This document shows positions 8,376 to 17,038 of a DNA stretch of 64,000 nucleotides, one piece after another. The notes beneath the pieces are model-generated. The model was not told where the DNA came from. It was given only the letters and a program-made list of their open reading frames with translations, and searched no databases. The stretch is taken from assembly GCA_029251525.1 (NCBI GenBank), contig JAQXDE010000036.1, forward strand, positions 58,438 through 122,437, in the 5' to 3' direction. The DNA comes from Saprospiraceae bacterium (GTDB taxonomy: Bacteria > Bacteroidota > Bacteroidia > Chitinophagales > Saprospiraceae). Positions within the stretch are counted from its first letter, which is position 1. The number at the start of each line of letters is the position of its first letter. Both the position numbers and the translations under genes were made by a program.

Positions 8376-9807
8376 ATTTGATGACATATGGAAGAATCGC
8401 TTCAACGAGGAAAGTCTCGAAGATAGTGATTGGAACACACCAGACGATAAGGTTTGGGAAGGAATTATTCCTCATGTCGTTCCTGCAAAAGATTCTCGCC
8501 CTTTTTGGTTGATATGGATTTTTCTAATGATCATTTCAGTTTTGTTAATTCTGATTTTGATTGCAAATAAAGAGAATCAAATTACCTCAGTTAGCATAGA
8601 TTCTTATAGTTCTCTGGTTCTAGACTCCAAAGAATTTAATAGCAGAACTGTTGATTTTAAAGTAATATCTACTCCCTCAAAAAAAGGAATAAACCAAAAT
8701 AATCTAGTATATACACCTAAAGAAAAGTTGCCGATTAATGTTTCACCAAGCGATCCATTTATATTGAATACAATTAGTACTTATTTAAAATCAAAAACCA
8801 AAACTTTTTTCAGAAATAAATATCTAACTGATGAAACTTCAATGGATATTAATTACATCAAACCTGAAAAATCTATATCACTAGTCCCTTTACCTACAGA
8901 AAATTTTATTTTAAATGATAAGAATGAAAACAAGTTTACCGAAGAATACCCTGAGTTAATCTCTTCATTAGATTTATTTTTATCCCTAGAAAAATCTGCC
9001 TTGATTTTACCGGACTCCAAGGCAAGGAAAGTCAATAGATTTTTTCTAGGTGTCGAGGCGGGTGCAACATTATGGAATCATAAAATTAGTAAGGACTACA
9101 CTTCTGATTTGGCCTTGTTCGATTTCAATTACCAAAACTCTTGGGGTTGGCAAACAAGTGTTTCATTGGGCTACAATCTAAATCAATACATCGGTGTAAT
9201 CGCCAACTTTCAATACGATCAAATAGAAACAACATCAGGGCATAATTCAAATTTAAAATACAGTATTCAAGAAGAACAGGGAATAAATAATCAGTTAAAT
9301 GGTTATGCCTTAAACTTAGCCACTCCATATGGACTTTCCGGTGCGACTTTTAATTTCAATAGGAGCCAGACCCTGGCAACAGATGAGGTCAATTTAGTTG
9401 TTGACTTTTCCTCAAGACATTCGATTAAAAATTTTAGCTTACCGATCGGAACAGTTATATATCCATTTGGTAGAAGTAAAAGTATTATTCCCACTTTAAG
9501 CGTTGGTTTTGGTTTAAATTATTTGGCTCAAATTACAAACAAAATTCAATCAATTGAAACACATCACGATCATATCAAATACGATGATAGTGGTTCTGCT
9601 ACTTTTGTTTCACCTGTTTTGGAAAAATGGCATTTTGACTATCGCCTTGGTCTAGGCTTAAAATATAAACTACGAAAAGGTCTTCATTTGCAAATTAAAT
9701 ATGATTGGGTTAGGGGAGTTAGCCCGATCTTTAAACAGAATATTTATGAAACGCGAATTAGTCGTCATCAGGTTTCACTAGGATTGACCAGATCAATTAC
9801 TCCGTAA
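8368..9807 (+). CDS. Membrane-anchored, anti-sigma-positioned protein with a beta-barrel-like C-terminal domain
   Basis: A 479-residue protein that overlaps the ECF sigma gene by eight bases. The N-terminal 45 residues are polar and tryptophan-rich (FDDIWKNRF, DSDWNTPDDKVWEGI) and carry no signal peptide. One transmembrane helix covers about 47-66 (WLIWIFLMIISVLLILILI). A low-complexity linker runs to about 225. The rest consists of alternating strands typical of outer-membrane beta-barrel/porin-family domains (FLGVEAGATLW, WGWQTSVSLGYNLNQYIGVIANFQYDQ, HLQIKYDWVRGVSP). The topology suggests a cytoplasmic sigma-binding segment tied to an envelope sensor. The family is not assigned and the anti-sigma role is inferred from position only. 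Confidence 0.7.
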   Translation: MDRFDDIWKNRFNEESLEDSDWNTPDDKVWEGIIPHVVPAKDSRPFWLIWIFLMIISVLLILILIANKENQITSVSIDSYSSLVLDSKEFNSRTVDFKVISTPSKKGINQNNLVYTPKEKLPINVSPSDPFILNTISTYLKSKTKTFFRNKYLTDETSMDINYIKPEKSISLVPLPTENFILNDKNENKFTEEYPELISSLDLFLSLEKSALILPDSKARKVNRFFLGVEAGATLWNHKISKDYTSDLALFDFNYQNSWGWQTSVSLGYNLNQYIGVIANFQYDQIETTSGHNSNLKYSIQEEQGINNQLNGYALNLATPYGLSGATFNFNRSQTLATDEVNLVVDFSSRHSIKNFSLPIGTVIYPFGRSKSIIPTLSVGFGLNYLAQITNKIQSIETHHDHIKYDDSGSATFVSPVLEKWHFDYRLGLGLKYKLRKGLHLQIKYDWVRGVSPIFKQNIYETRISRHQVSLGLTRSITP

Positions 9808-9932
9808 TTCTCAAAGAAAATATTATTGACATTTCTTTCTCAATCAGTTACCTATGATTGGTCTGAGAAAAGTTTGTCTTGTTTATAGATTTTTAAATTA
9901 CTTATTAACAAATTATCATTAAAATTAAAATC

Positions 9933-11888
9933 ATGTTAAAGACATTTTACACCACCTTATTTATTTTATTTTCGACATTCAGCTTTTCTCAAACTGTAAT
10001 GTCAATCATTGAAGATAGCCCTGACCACAACACTTTGGAATCATTAATTAACTCTGCAGGGTTAAATGCAACGTTATCAGGAACTGGGACATTTACAGTT
10101 TTTGCTCCAACAGACGCGGCATTTGCAGCATTAGATCCATCACTTGTGGCTACATTGACTGGAGATCCATCTGGGAAATTGACAAAAGCACTACTTTACC
10201 ATGTTTTAGGAGCAGAAGTAATGTCATCAGATTTATCTGATGGACAAACAGCGACCACATTATTTGGTCAGGATATTACAGTTACAATTAATAACATGAT
10301 GGAAGTGTTTATTAATACTGCTCAAGTAACAGCGCCAGACCTAGATGCTACAAATGGTGTAGTACATGTCATTGATGAAGTTATACTTCCACCTAATGTA
10401 ACAGTAGCAGATGTGGTGATCAATAGTTCTGTACACGAAACCCTAGAAGGAGCAGTAATTGCAGCAGATTTGGCAGGGACATTGAGTGATCTTAACAGCA
10501 ACTTTACGGTATTCGCTCCGACTGATGATGCATTTGCAGCATTAGATCCATCAGTGTTAAATATTCTTACAAGTAATGCCGATACAAAATTGAAAAACGC
10601 ATTGCTATATCATGTTTTGGGAGCAGAGGTTATGTCATCAGATTTATCAGATGGCCAGACTGCTACAACACTTTTTGGACAAGATATCACAGTAACAATT
10701 GATGCAAACGGAGGAGTAATGATTAATAACGCGAATGTTATTATTGCAGATATACCAACCTTTAATGGTGTAGTGCATGTGCTAGATGCAGTAATATTAC
10801 CACCAAATGCGACAGTAGCAGATGTAGTAATCAATAGTGATGTACACGAAACATTAGAAGGAGCAGTAATTGCAGCGGACTTAGCAGGAGCTTTAAGTGA
10901 TTTAGCGGGAACATTCACAGTATTTGCACCGACAGATGATGCATTTGCAGCATTGGATCCAGCAGTATTAAATATCCTAACAAGTAACGCAGACACAAAA
11001 TTAAGAAGAGCATTATTGTATCATGTTTTAGGAGCAGAAGTAATGTCAACAGACTTATCAGATGGGCAGACAGCAACTACGCTATTTGGACAAGATATTA
11101 CAGTAACAATAGATGCCAATGGTGGAGTAATGATCAACAATGCAAATGTAGCCATTGCAGATATTCAAACATTGAATGGTGTAGTGCATGTGCTAGATGC
11201 AGTAATTTTACCACCAAATGCGACAGTAGCAGATGTAGTAATCAATAGTCCTGATCATACAACTTTAGAGGCGGCAGTTGTGGCAGCACAATTAGATGGG
11301 GCATTGAGCGATTTGTCTGCAAACTATACTGTTTTTGCCCCAAATGATGATGCGTTTGCCCCAGTGGATGTAGCAACCTTGTTAATAGATCCAACAGGTG
11401 ATTTGCAGAAAATTCTTCAATATCATGTTTTGGCTTCAGAAGTTTTCTCTACCGATTTGACAGATGGTCAAGTTGCGACAACATTACTTGGACAAGATAT
11501 TACGGTAGGAATCGATGCAAATGGAGCAGTAACCATTAATGGAAATGCTTTAGTGATCGCAGCAGATATTACAACATTAAATGGAGTTGTACATGTACTT
11601 AATAATGTACTTTTACCAGACTTGACAAGTGTTAAAGACTTGAACCGAGTAAATATTAAGGTATACCCAAACCCAACAACTGATTTTATTACGATTAGTT
11701 TACCATCAGAAATGATAGATGAAAATGTGGAAGCTCAATTAATTGGTACACAAGGGAACATCTTACAAACTTGGAAAATCAATGATGTGAATGCATCTTT
11801 TGATGTAGCAAAATATCCATCAGGCACTTATTTTATGTTGTTAAAAACAGAAAATAATTACGCTTTAAGCACAGTGGTAATTAAATAA
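9933..11888 (+). CDS. Four-repeat fasciclin (FAS1) protein with T9SS sorting domain
   Basis: A 651-residue secreted adhesion-type protein. The signal peptide ends near residue 19 (STFSFSQ). Four FAS1 domains follow, each with the TVFAPTDDAFAAL and LLYHVLGAEVMSSDL H-box motifs and a NGVVHVLDAVILPP end. At the DNA level the repeats begin at 9993, 10401, 10812 and 11223, with exact 411-bp periods for the middle pair. Domains 2 and 3 are nearly identical, while domain 4 is more diverged (TVFAPNDDAFAPVD). The C-terminal 75 residues are a T9SS sorting domain (VYPNPTTDFITISLP, KYPSGTYFMLLKT). FAS1 proteins mediate cell-surface or matrix adhesion, and this is the likely role here. Confidence 0.93.
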   Translation: MLKTFYTTLFILFSTFSFSQTVMSIIEDSPDHNTLESLINSAGLNATLSGTGTFTVFAPTDAAFAALDPSLVATLTGDPSGKLTKALLYHVLGAEVMSSDLSDGQTATTLFGQDITVTINNMMEVFINTAQVTAPDLDATNGVVHVIDEVILPPNVTVADVVINSSVHETLEGAVIAADLAGTLSDLNSNFTVFAPTDDAFAALDPSVLNILTSNADTKLKNALLYHVLGAEVMSSDLSDGQTATTLFGQDITVTIDANGGVMINNANVIIADIPTFNGVVHVLDAVILPPNATVADVVINSDVHETLEGAVIAADLAGALSDLAGTFTVFAPTDDAFAALDPAVLNILTSNADTKLRRALLYHVLGAEVMSTDLSDGQTATTLFGQDITVTIDANGGVMINNANVAIADIQTLNGVVHVLDAVILPPNATVADVVINSPDHTTLEAAVVAAQLDGALSDLSANYTVFAPNDDAFAPVDVATLLIDPTGDLQKILQYHVLASEVFSTDLTDGQVATTLLGQDITVGIDANGAVTINGNALVIAADITTLNGVVHVLNNVLLPDLTSVKDLNRVNIKVYPNPTTDFITISLPSEMIDENVEAQLIGTQGNILQTWKINDVNASFDVAKYPSGTYFMLLKTENNYALSTVVIK

Positions 11889-11918
11889 GGAAATTCTTTT
11901 TTAAATTAATATTATTAC

Positions 11919-11954
11919 AAAGCTGCTAACTCTAACGAGATAGCAGCTTTTTTT
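11919..11954 (+). terminator. Rho-independent terminator after the fasciclin gene
   Basis: A 10-bp perfect stem (11919-11928 with 11941-11950) with a 12-base loop runs into a T7 tract, 30 bases after the fasciclin stop codon. Confidence 0.85.
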
Positions 11955-12361
11955 GATATTTCTTATTAAGTTAAATTTTTGATTCTTTAAAAAAAAGTAA
12001 ACAACGCTAGGATGATTTACAATAACATAATTGTTAACATTCTTACAAAAGCACATCTATGATTCTTATAATTTATAGGATCGTCAAACTAATTGATTTG
12101 TAATATGTCCTCTAATCTGATACTGGAGGTAAGTGTATTTTCTGATAGGTTTTTTGCAATGAACCCAATTTTCCTCATTTAATATTTTCTCATTATTAAA
12201 TACTTAATAATGTAAAATGCCTTAAACATAAAAAATGTTACCTTTCATCATGGTAAGCGTCTTTTATAAATTTAATCTATTGGTAAGCGCAATATTTCTA
12301 TTAGGAGTGCAAATAAAAAATCCATTAATATCTCCTAAATAACCTCTTAGGCCATATTTTC

Positions 12362-12513
12362 TTATTCCTCATCTACTTTCTTTTCAATGACTAGTTCAGT
12401 TTTATTATTATCATATCTAGTAATAGAATATCTTCTTTTTGATAGGTTGATTTGGGTCATTTTGAATATTGTCTTCGATTTGAGCAACAAGCACACGTCT
12501 TAATTTTGGTAAT
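12362..12513 (-). pseudogene. Possible relic of a small gene with one frameshift
   Basis: On the minus strand, codons read QLPKLRRVLVAQIEDNIQND followed by PNQPIKKK. A +1 shift then continues as RYSITRYDNNKTELVIEKKV and DEE before a TAA at 12362-12364. The composition (charged, amphipathic, few stops) looks like a real protein broken by one frameshift. No ATG start remains. In AT-rich DNA such runs can arise by chance, so the call is weak and no family is recognised. Confidence 0.28.
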
Positions 12514-12553
12514 TGGTAATTAAATTATTTTAAATAACCCACCAAAAAGCTAT

Positions 12554-12561
12554 TATATTTG
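12554..12561 (+). promoter_or_regulatory. Bacteroidota-type -7 element TATATTTG
   Basis: TATATTTG is an exact match to TAnnTTTG, placed 41 bases before the start codon of the CotH-domain gene. It would give a leader of about 35 bases. No good -33 TTTG was seen. Confidence 0.55.
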
Positions 12562-12602
12562 TAACTCTAAAACGTTTTCAATTTTTTTGATCAAACTTTG
12601 TT

Positions 12603-15600
12603 ATGAAATCATTCTATTCTATTATTTGCAGTTGGTTTATTTTTTTTGGATTACTATCAGAGATACAAGCTCAAGACACAACAATTAATTTTCAAATTGT
12701 CATACCCATATCGACAGGAATTCATGACGTGGAAGAAGAGGAAGATGGAACAATTTACACTAACTCTTCCGATCTTGAATTAATTGATGATGGAGGTATA
12801 CAGACTGTAGGATTACATTTTGAAAACATTCAAATTCCTCAAGGTGGGATAATTAATCAAGCATATATTCAGTTTGGTACAGATGAAATTTCTAATGGAA
12901 TTTGTAATCTTGAAATTAATGCTGAGGCTACTGCTAATGCTACGAGTTTTACTACTACTCCTTTTGATATTACTAATCGATTTTCGACCGTTGAAACCGT
13001 TGATTGGTCTCCAGATAATTGGTCATTGATTGGTGAAAATGGCATAAAGCAACGAACTCCAAATATAGATACCATTATTCAAGAAATTATTAATCAACCA
13101 GATTGGCAAATTGGAAATGCCATCAATATTTTTATTTCCGGAGTTGGTAAACGAGTTGCTGAGGCTTATGAAGGTGATCAAGATCTAGCAGCAAAGTTAA
13201 TTATTGAAACGAGCCTTACTTTTTCAACTGACAATATAGAAAATGTTTATATCAATGAATTGATGGCACTAAATAATGTAGTTACCGATGAGTTTGGAGA
13301 AATGGATGATTGGCTAGAGATTTATAATGATAGTGATACAGGAGTAATGCTTGAAGAAATTTTTATTTCCGATGATTTGACTGATTCTACTAAATGGCAA
13401 TTTCCAGATCCTATTTTTATATTACCAAAAAAGTTTGCGATGATTTGGTTGGATGATGAACCAGAACAAGGCTCTAATCATGTTCCATTTAAATTAAATA
13501 GTGGAGGAGAAACAGTTTTTATTTCTCAAAAGCAGGGAGATGAATTGGTTGTATTAGATAAAATTACTTTTGGGGCACTTTCTGAAAATATAAGTTTTGG
13601 ACGAGCATCTGATGGTGAGGATAACTGGGTGCTTTTTGGAAATTACACCCCCAATGAATCAAATAATGGGAGTGAATTATTTTTAGATGCTACGGTTGAT
13701 TTTTCAATCGAAGGAGGATATTATTCAAGTGGAACATTATTGGCGTTGAGTTCTAGTGACCCAACAACTGAAATTAGATATACAATTGATGGAAGTATTC
13801 CAGGTCAAAACTCACTAATATATAACAATGCTATTACATTGAATTCAACTACTCTAGTTCGAGCGCAAGCCTTCAAACCGGGATACATTTCAAATGTGCA
13901 AAATGAAGAATTTTACTTGATAAATAATACCCATGAGTTGCCAGTTGTTCAAATTACAATTGATCCAAAATTTCTATGGGATGAACAAGAAGGAATCTAT
14001 ATTTCAGGTGAAAATGGAATTACCGGAAACTGTTCAGATTTTGTGCCGCGAAATTGGAACCAAGATTGGGAAAGACCAATTACAATTCGATATTTTGAAC
14101 CTGGAGGGAGTGAAGCTTTTCGGTTTGATGCAGGAATAAAAATAGCGGGAGGTTGTTCAAGGGGATTTGCAATGAAACCGTTTAGTATTTTTTTTAGAGA
14201 GAGTAAAATTGAATACCCGCTTTTCGATCAATTGATCATTCAAGAATTTAAGCGATTGAAACTGCGAATGAGTGGCAATGATCATCCATTGACGATGGTT
14301 CGTGATGCTTCGATCCAAGCATTACTTTATGGTCAAGTTGATATCGATATGATGGCTTACGAACCCGTTGTAGTTTATCTAAATGGTGAATATTGGGGTT
14401 TTTATGGATTACGAGAAAAATATAGTAAACACTATGTAGAATCCCATCATGGTGTTGATAAAGATAGTATTGATTTACTTAAAAATCCATATTCTGCGAT
14501 TGAAATAAAAGAGGGTGACGCTATTGCTTGGGATGAGTTGACTAGTTTTATAGAAGATAACTCTATGCAAAATTTGATTAATTATGATTTTGTCAATTCG
14601 AGAATAGACATCAATGAGTTCATGAATTATAATATCGGGCAAATGTATGCAGCTAATTATGATTGGCCAGCTAATAATGTGACGGTTTGGCGCGATCGCA
14701 ATAATGGGAAATTTCGATGGATGCTCTATGATTTAGATATTAGTTCTGGTTTTGGGGAATGGACACCTTCCAATGCTCAATTCAATGCAATTAATCATGC
14801 TACTACAATTAATGGAGATCCATGGCCAAACAACCCTCAGAGTACACTTTTTTTGAGAAAAATAATCCAAAACGAATTCTTCCAAAATGAATTTGCGCAA
14901 AGAACTTGCACCTTTGGACAAACTATTTTTGCTCCTGAAAGAACGGAGTATTTTATAGATAGTTTGACCGCAAGAGTTGCGTCTGAAATTCCAAGTTTAA
15001 TTAATAAATTTGATAATGTACCTGCTGATTGGTACATGTGGAATTCTAATGCAGTCGGAGGAAACACTACTACTTGGAATAATAACTTAAATAATTTTAA
15101 AATTTTTTGGGATGATCGATTGGATAATGTTCTATCAAATTATGAAGATTATTTTGATTATAGTGGACATTTTAATTTGAATATAAACTATGATGAAATG
15201 ACAAATGGAACAGTTGTTCTTCATACGAATGAAATGAAAATTCCATTTCAATATAATGGAAAATATTTTGATGAGGTGCCCATTAGAATCAAAGCAATTC
15301 CAAAGGATGGATATTATTTTTTGCATTGGCAAGAAACTCTCGATACTAATTCAGTTATTAATTTTTCATCATCAACAGATGTAGTTTTGACTCCTATATT
15401 TTTAGAAAATGGAACTGTTGGCAATACTGATCTAAATGAAAAAACTGTATTTGAAGTAAATCCCAATCCAGCAAATTCAACCGTATATTTAAACTATAAC
15501 AATTCAAGATATGCAGATTTAGAAATTCGTGTATTTAATGTTATAGGAAAGGAGGTTTTTGTAAAAAATATTACTTCTGGAGAGTTGAATCAACAAATAC

Positions 15601-15692
15601 TAATTGATGTTCGAAAATGGACGAGAGGTGTTTATATTATTAAAGGGATAGTTAGTGGGAATGAGTTTTCCAAGAAATTGATTGTAGAATAA
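12603..15692 (+). CDS. Secreted CotH-kinase protein with lamin-tail, chitobiase-C and T9SS domains
   Basis: A 1029-residue protein. The signal peptide ends near residue 23 (EIQAQ). Residues about 25-195 form a beta domain of a kind found beside secreted Bacteroidota enzymes. A lamin-tail domain covers about 215-330 (VYINELMALNNVVTDEFGEM, DDWLEIYND). A chitobiase-C-like domain covers about 365-435 (IRYTIDGSIPGQNS). The CotH region is about 440-830 (MVRDASIQALLYGQVDI, VVYLNGEYWGFYGLREKY, KFRWMLYDLDISSGFGEW). The C-terminal 75 residues are a T9SS sorting domain (VNPNPANSTVYLNY, WTRGVYIIKGI). CotH of Bacillus is an atypical protein kinase of spore coat; here a surface or extracellular phosphotransferase is inferred. 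Confidence 0.88.
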   Translation: MKSFYSIICSWFIFFGLLSEIQAQDTTINFQIVIPISTGIHDVEEEEDGTIYTNSSDLELIDDGGIQTVGLHFENIQIPQGGIINQAYIQFGTDEISNGICNLEINAEATANATSFTTTPFDITNRFSTVETVDWSPDNWSLIGENGIKQRTPNIDTIIQEIINQPDWQIGNAINIFISGVGKRVAEAYEGDQDLAAKLIIETSLTFSTDNIENVYINELMALNNVVTDEFGEMDDWLEIYNDSDTGVMLEEIFISDDLTDSTKWQFPDPIFILPKKFAMIWLDDEPEQGSNHVPFKLNSGGETVFISQKQGDELVVLDKITFGALSENISFGRASDGEDNWVLFGNYTPNESNNGSELFLDATVDFSIEGGYYSSGTLLALSSSDPTTEIRYTIDGSIPGQNSLIYNNAITLNSTTLVRAQAFKPGYISNVQNEEFYLINNTHELPVVQITIDPKFLWDEQEGIYISGENGITGNCSDFVPRNWNQDWERPITIRYFEPGGSEAFRFDAGIKIAGGCSRGFAMKPFSIFFRESKIEYPLFDQLIIQEFKRLKLRMSGNDHPLTMVRDASIQALLYGQVDIDMMAYEPVVVYLNGEYWGFYGLREKYSKHYVESHHGVDKDSIDLLKNPYSAIEIKEGDAIAWDELTSFIEDNSMQNLINYDFVNSRIDINEFMNYNIGQMYAANYDWPANNVTVWRDRNNGKFRWMLYDLDISSGFGEWTPSNAQFNAINHATTINGDPWPNNPQSTLFLRKIIQNEFFQNEFAQRTCTFGQTIFAPERTEYFIDSLTARVASEIPSLINKFDNVPADWYMWNSNAVGGNTTTWNNNLNNFKIFWDDRLDNVLSNYEDYFDYSGHFNLNINYDEMTNGTVVLHTNEMKIPFQYNGKYFDEVPIRIKAIPKDGYYFLHWQETLDTNSVINFSSSTDVVLTPIFLENGTVGNTDLNEKTVFEVNPNPANSTVYLNYNNSRYADLEIRVFNVIGKEVFVKNITSGELNQQILIDVRKWTRGVYIIKGIVSGNEFSKKLIVE

Positions 15693-15701
15693 AAATATAG
15701 G

Positions 15702-15748
15702 TTAAGAATAAGCATTTAGGAAAACATTTCTTAAATACTTGTTCTTAA
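15702..15748. terminator. 22-bp near-perfect hairpin between convergent genes
   Basis: Arms 15702-15723 and 15727-15748 pair over 22 positions, with two G-T wobbles and one mismatch, around a three-base loop. It lies between the stop codons of the convergent CotH-domain and PhnA-like genes, so a bidirectional terminator is likely. Confidence 0.65.
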
Positions 15749-15760
15749 TTTAGAAATTCC

Positions 15761-16330
15761 CTATTTCGACTTCTTCACATATTGTGTTAAAATAACAATA
15801 TGTTGTCCGTCAACTTTTCCCTCGATATGATTGGGATTATTTTGATCAAGTGATATTCGTCGGACAGCAATACCTCGTTTGGCAACCATACTTGTTCCTT
15901 TTACAGCAAGGTCTTTAATTAAAATAACGGTATCACCAGCCTCCAATTTTACACCATTACTATCTAAATGAACAACGGCATCTTCATCAGGTTCTAAAGA
16001 TTTTGCCCATTCTGATGTTTCCTCATTCATATACATCATATCCAACATATCTTGGGGCCAACCCTCATCTTTTAATTGATTTAACATCCGCCAAGCTAGG
16101 GCCTGTACCGCGGGAACTTCACTCCACATGCTATCATTAAGACATCTCCAATGGTTAATCTCAATTTTGTTGATATCTTCGATTTGTATTAAACATATAT
16201 TACAAATCATTGCTGCATAATCAATTTCTTCTTTGGTTGGTGGAACTTGATAAACTGTTAAATCATCCACAGATCCACATAGTTCACATTTGGAATCACT
16301 TCTTTTTTTTATATCTCTTTCTAAATTCAT
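15761..16330 (-). CDS. PhnA-like zinc-ribbon protein
   Basis: A 189-residue protein of the PhnA family as found in Bacteroidota. The N-terminal zinc-ribbon pairs are CELC near residue 16 and CNIC near residue 43. The middle segment is tryptophan-rich (HWRCLNDSMWSEVPAVQALAW). The C-terminal PhnA beta-barrel covers about 120-187 (LEAGDTVILIKDLAVKGTS, VAKRGIAVRRISL). Despite its historical name the family has no proven role in phosphonate use, and the function is unknown. No signal peptide is present, so it is cytoplasmic. A TATCTTGC element at 16352-16359 on the minus strand may be its promoter. Confidence 0.85.
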   Translation of the reverse strand: MNLERDIKKRSDSKCELCGSVDDLTVYQVPPTKEEIDYAAMICNICLIQIEDINKIEINHWRCLNDSMWSEVPAVQALAWRMLNQLKDEGWPQDMLDMMYMNEETSEWAKSLEPDEDAVVHLDSNGVKLEAGDTVILIKDLAVKGTSMVAKRGIAVRRISLDQNNPNHIEGKVDGQHIVILTQYVKKSK

Positions 16331-17038
16331 ATTAATTTTTCTTTTAGGGGTGCAAGATAAGAAGTGATATGTGAAACTTATATTTTGAACTTACTTTTTG
16401 AATACTTGAATTGTTATAGGTTTCTCTTTACTCTTTATTATTAAAAATTAAACTCCCAACGAAAATGAGGCTGTTATAAGAAAATGTAATTATTAAAATT
16501 GCATTAAACTGGGCATCCTGAGTATAAATACTTAAATAATATTTAGACTTATTTTTTTTATAATTAGTTTGATTTATAAGAAATAAAAAAGAGTATAAGA
16601 ATGCTACGTAAAATTTAAAATTGCAGGTGTGACTGGGAAAATCACTAACAGTTTAATAAGCTTTCTTAATTTTAATATCTGGTAATACAATATAGTAATA
16701 GTGAACCCAACTATAAATAGGATTGAAAAAATCCATCTATAGAGTCGTCTTTGATATTGATAAAAGACCAAGAATCTAAAGTATAAAACGCCCATAGATA
16801 TGAATGCTATTAAGGTATATTTGAAAATACCTTTTCCTGTTAAAGGTTTATTTTTTATCTATTCTAATACACTTACCCTATTATTATTTTTTATAATTAA
16901 TTAGTTTACTACTTTTACTCAAAACAAAATTACTTATCTCAAAATTTATTTTTTCTCTAAAATCTATTTTTAAAAAATATAATTAAAAAACTCAACGATA
17001 TCCATTCATTTGCAATACAAAAAACAAAATAGTTCAAT
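16331..17038. other. Divergent intergenic region with weak promoters and a small membrane ORF
   Basis: About 700 bp between the PhnA-like gene and the subtilase gene. It holds a degenerate -7 element for the PhnA-like gene (TATCTTGC, 16352-16359, minus strand), a degenerate one for the subtilase (TTCATTTG, 17005-17012), and a small hydrophobic minus-strand ORF at 16604-16858. Otherwise it is AT-rich with nothing recognised. Confidence 0.45.
16604..16858 (-). CDS. Possible small membrane protein (uncertain)
   Basis: A reading frame of up to 84 codons, bounded upstream by a stop at 16859-16861. It starts with ATA (IKNKPLTGKGIFKYTLIAF) and has an internal ATG at 16795 that would give 63 residues. 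Two hydrophobic stretches are separated by a basic turn (QYQRRLYRW, then IFSILFIVGFTITILYY), and a basic KLRKLIKLL follows, which is a plausible two-helix membrane protein. AT-rich non-coding DNA often yields such hydrophobic frames, and no standard start lies at the N-terminal end, so it may be a relic or chance. Confidence 0.25.
   Translation of the reverse strand: MKNKPLTGKGIFKYTLIAFISMGVLYFRFLVFYQYQRRLYRWIFSILFIVGFTITILYYQILKLRKLIKLLVIFPVTPAILNFT

Larger units (their letters stand above)
11955..12602. other. Long intergenic region with a possible gene relic and a promoter
   Basis: About 650 bp without an intact gene. It contains a short possible relic of a minus-strand gene (12362-12513) and a TATATTTG promoter element at 12554-12561. 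Nothing else is recognised. Confidence 0.5.

Noticed and set aside
9826..9860. Promoter TTG / TATGATTG before the fasciclin gene
   Set aside because: The -7 match is imperfect and the 24-base spacing is longer than usual, so it was not listed as a feature.
10610..10996. A 128-codon minus-strand frame inside the fasciclin gene
   Set aside because: It is antisense to repetitive FAS1 codons, low in complexity (Ala, Ser, Thr, Val), and has no independent start context.
9993..11620. Regularly spaced repeats that might suggest a repeat array
   Set aside because: The period is about 411 bp and the repeats are in-frame coding units of FAS1 domains. There are no short repeats with unique spacers, so it is not CRISPR.
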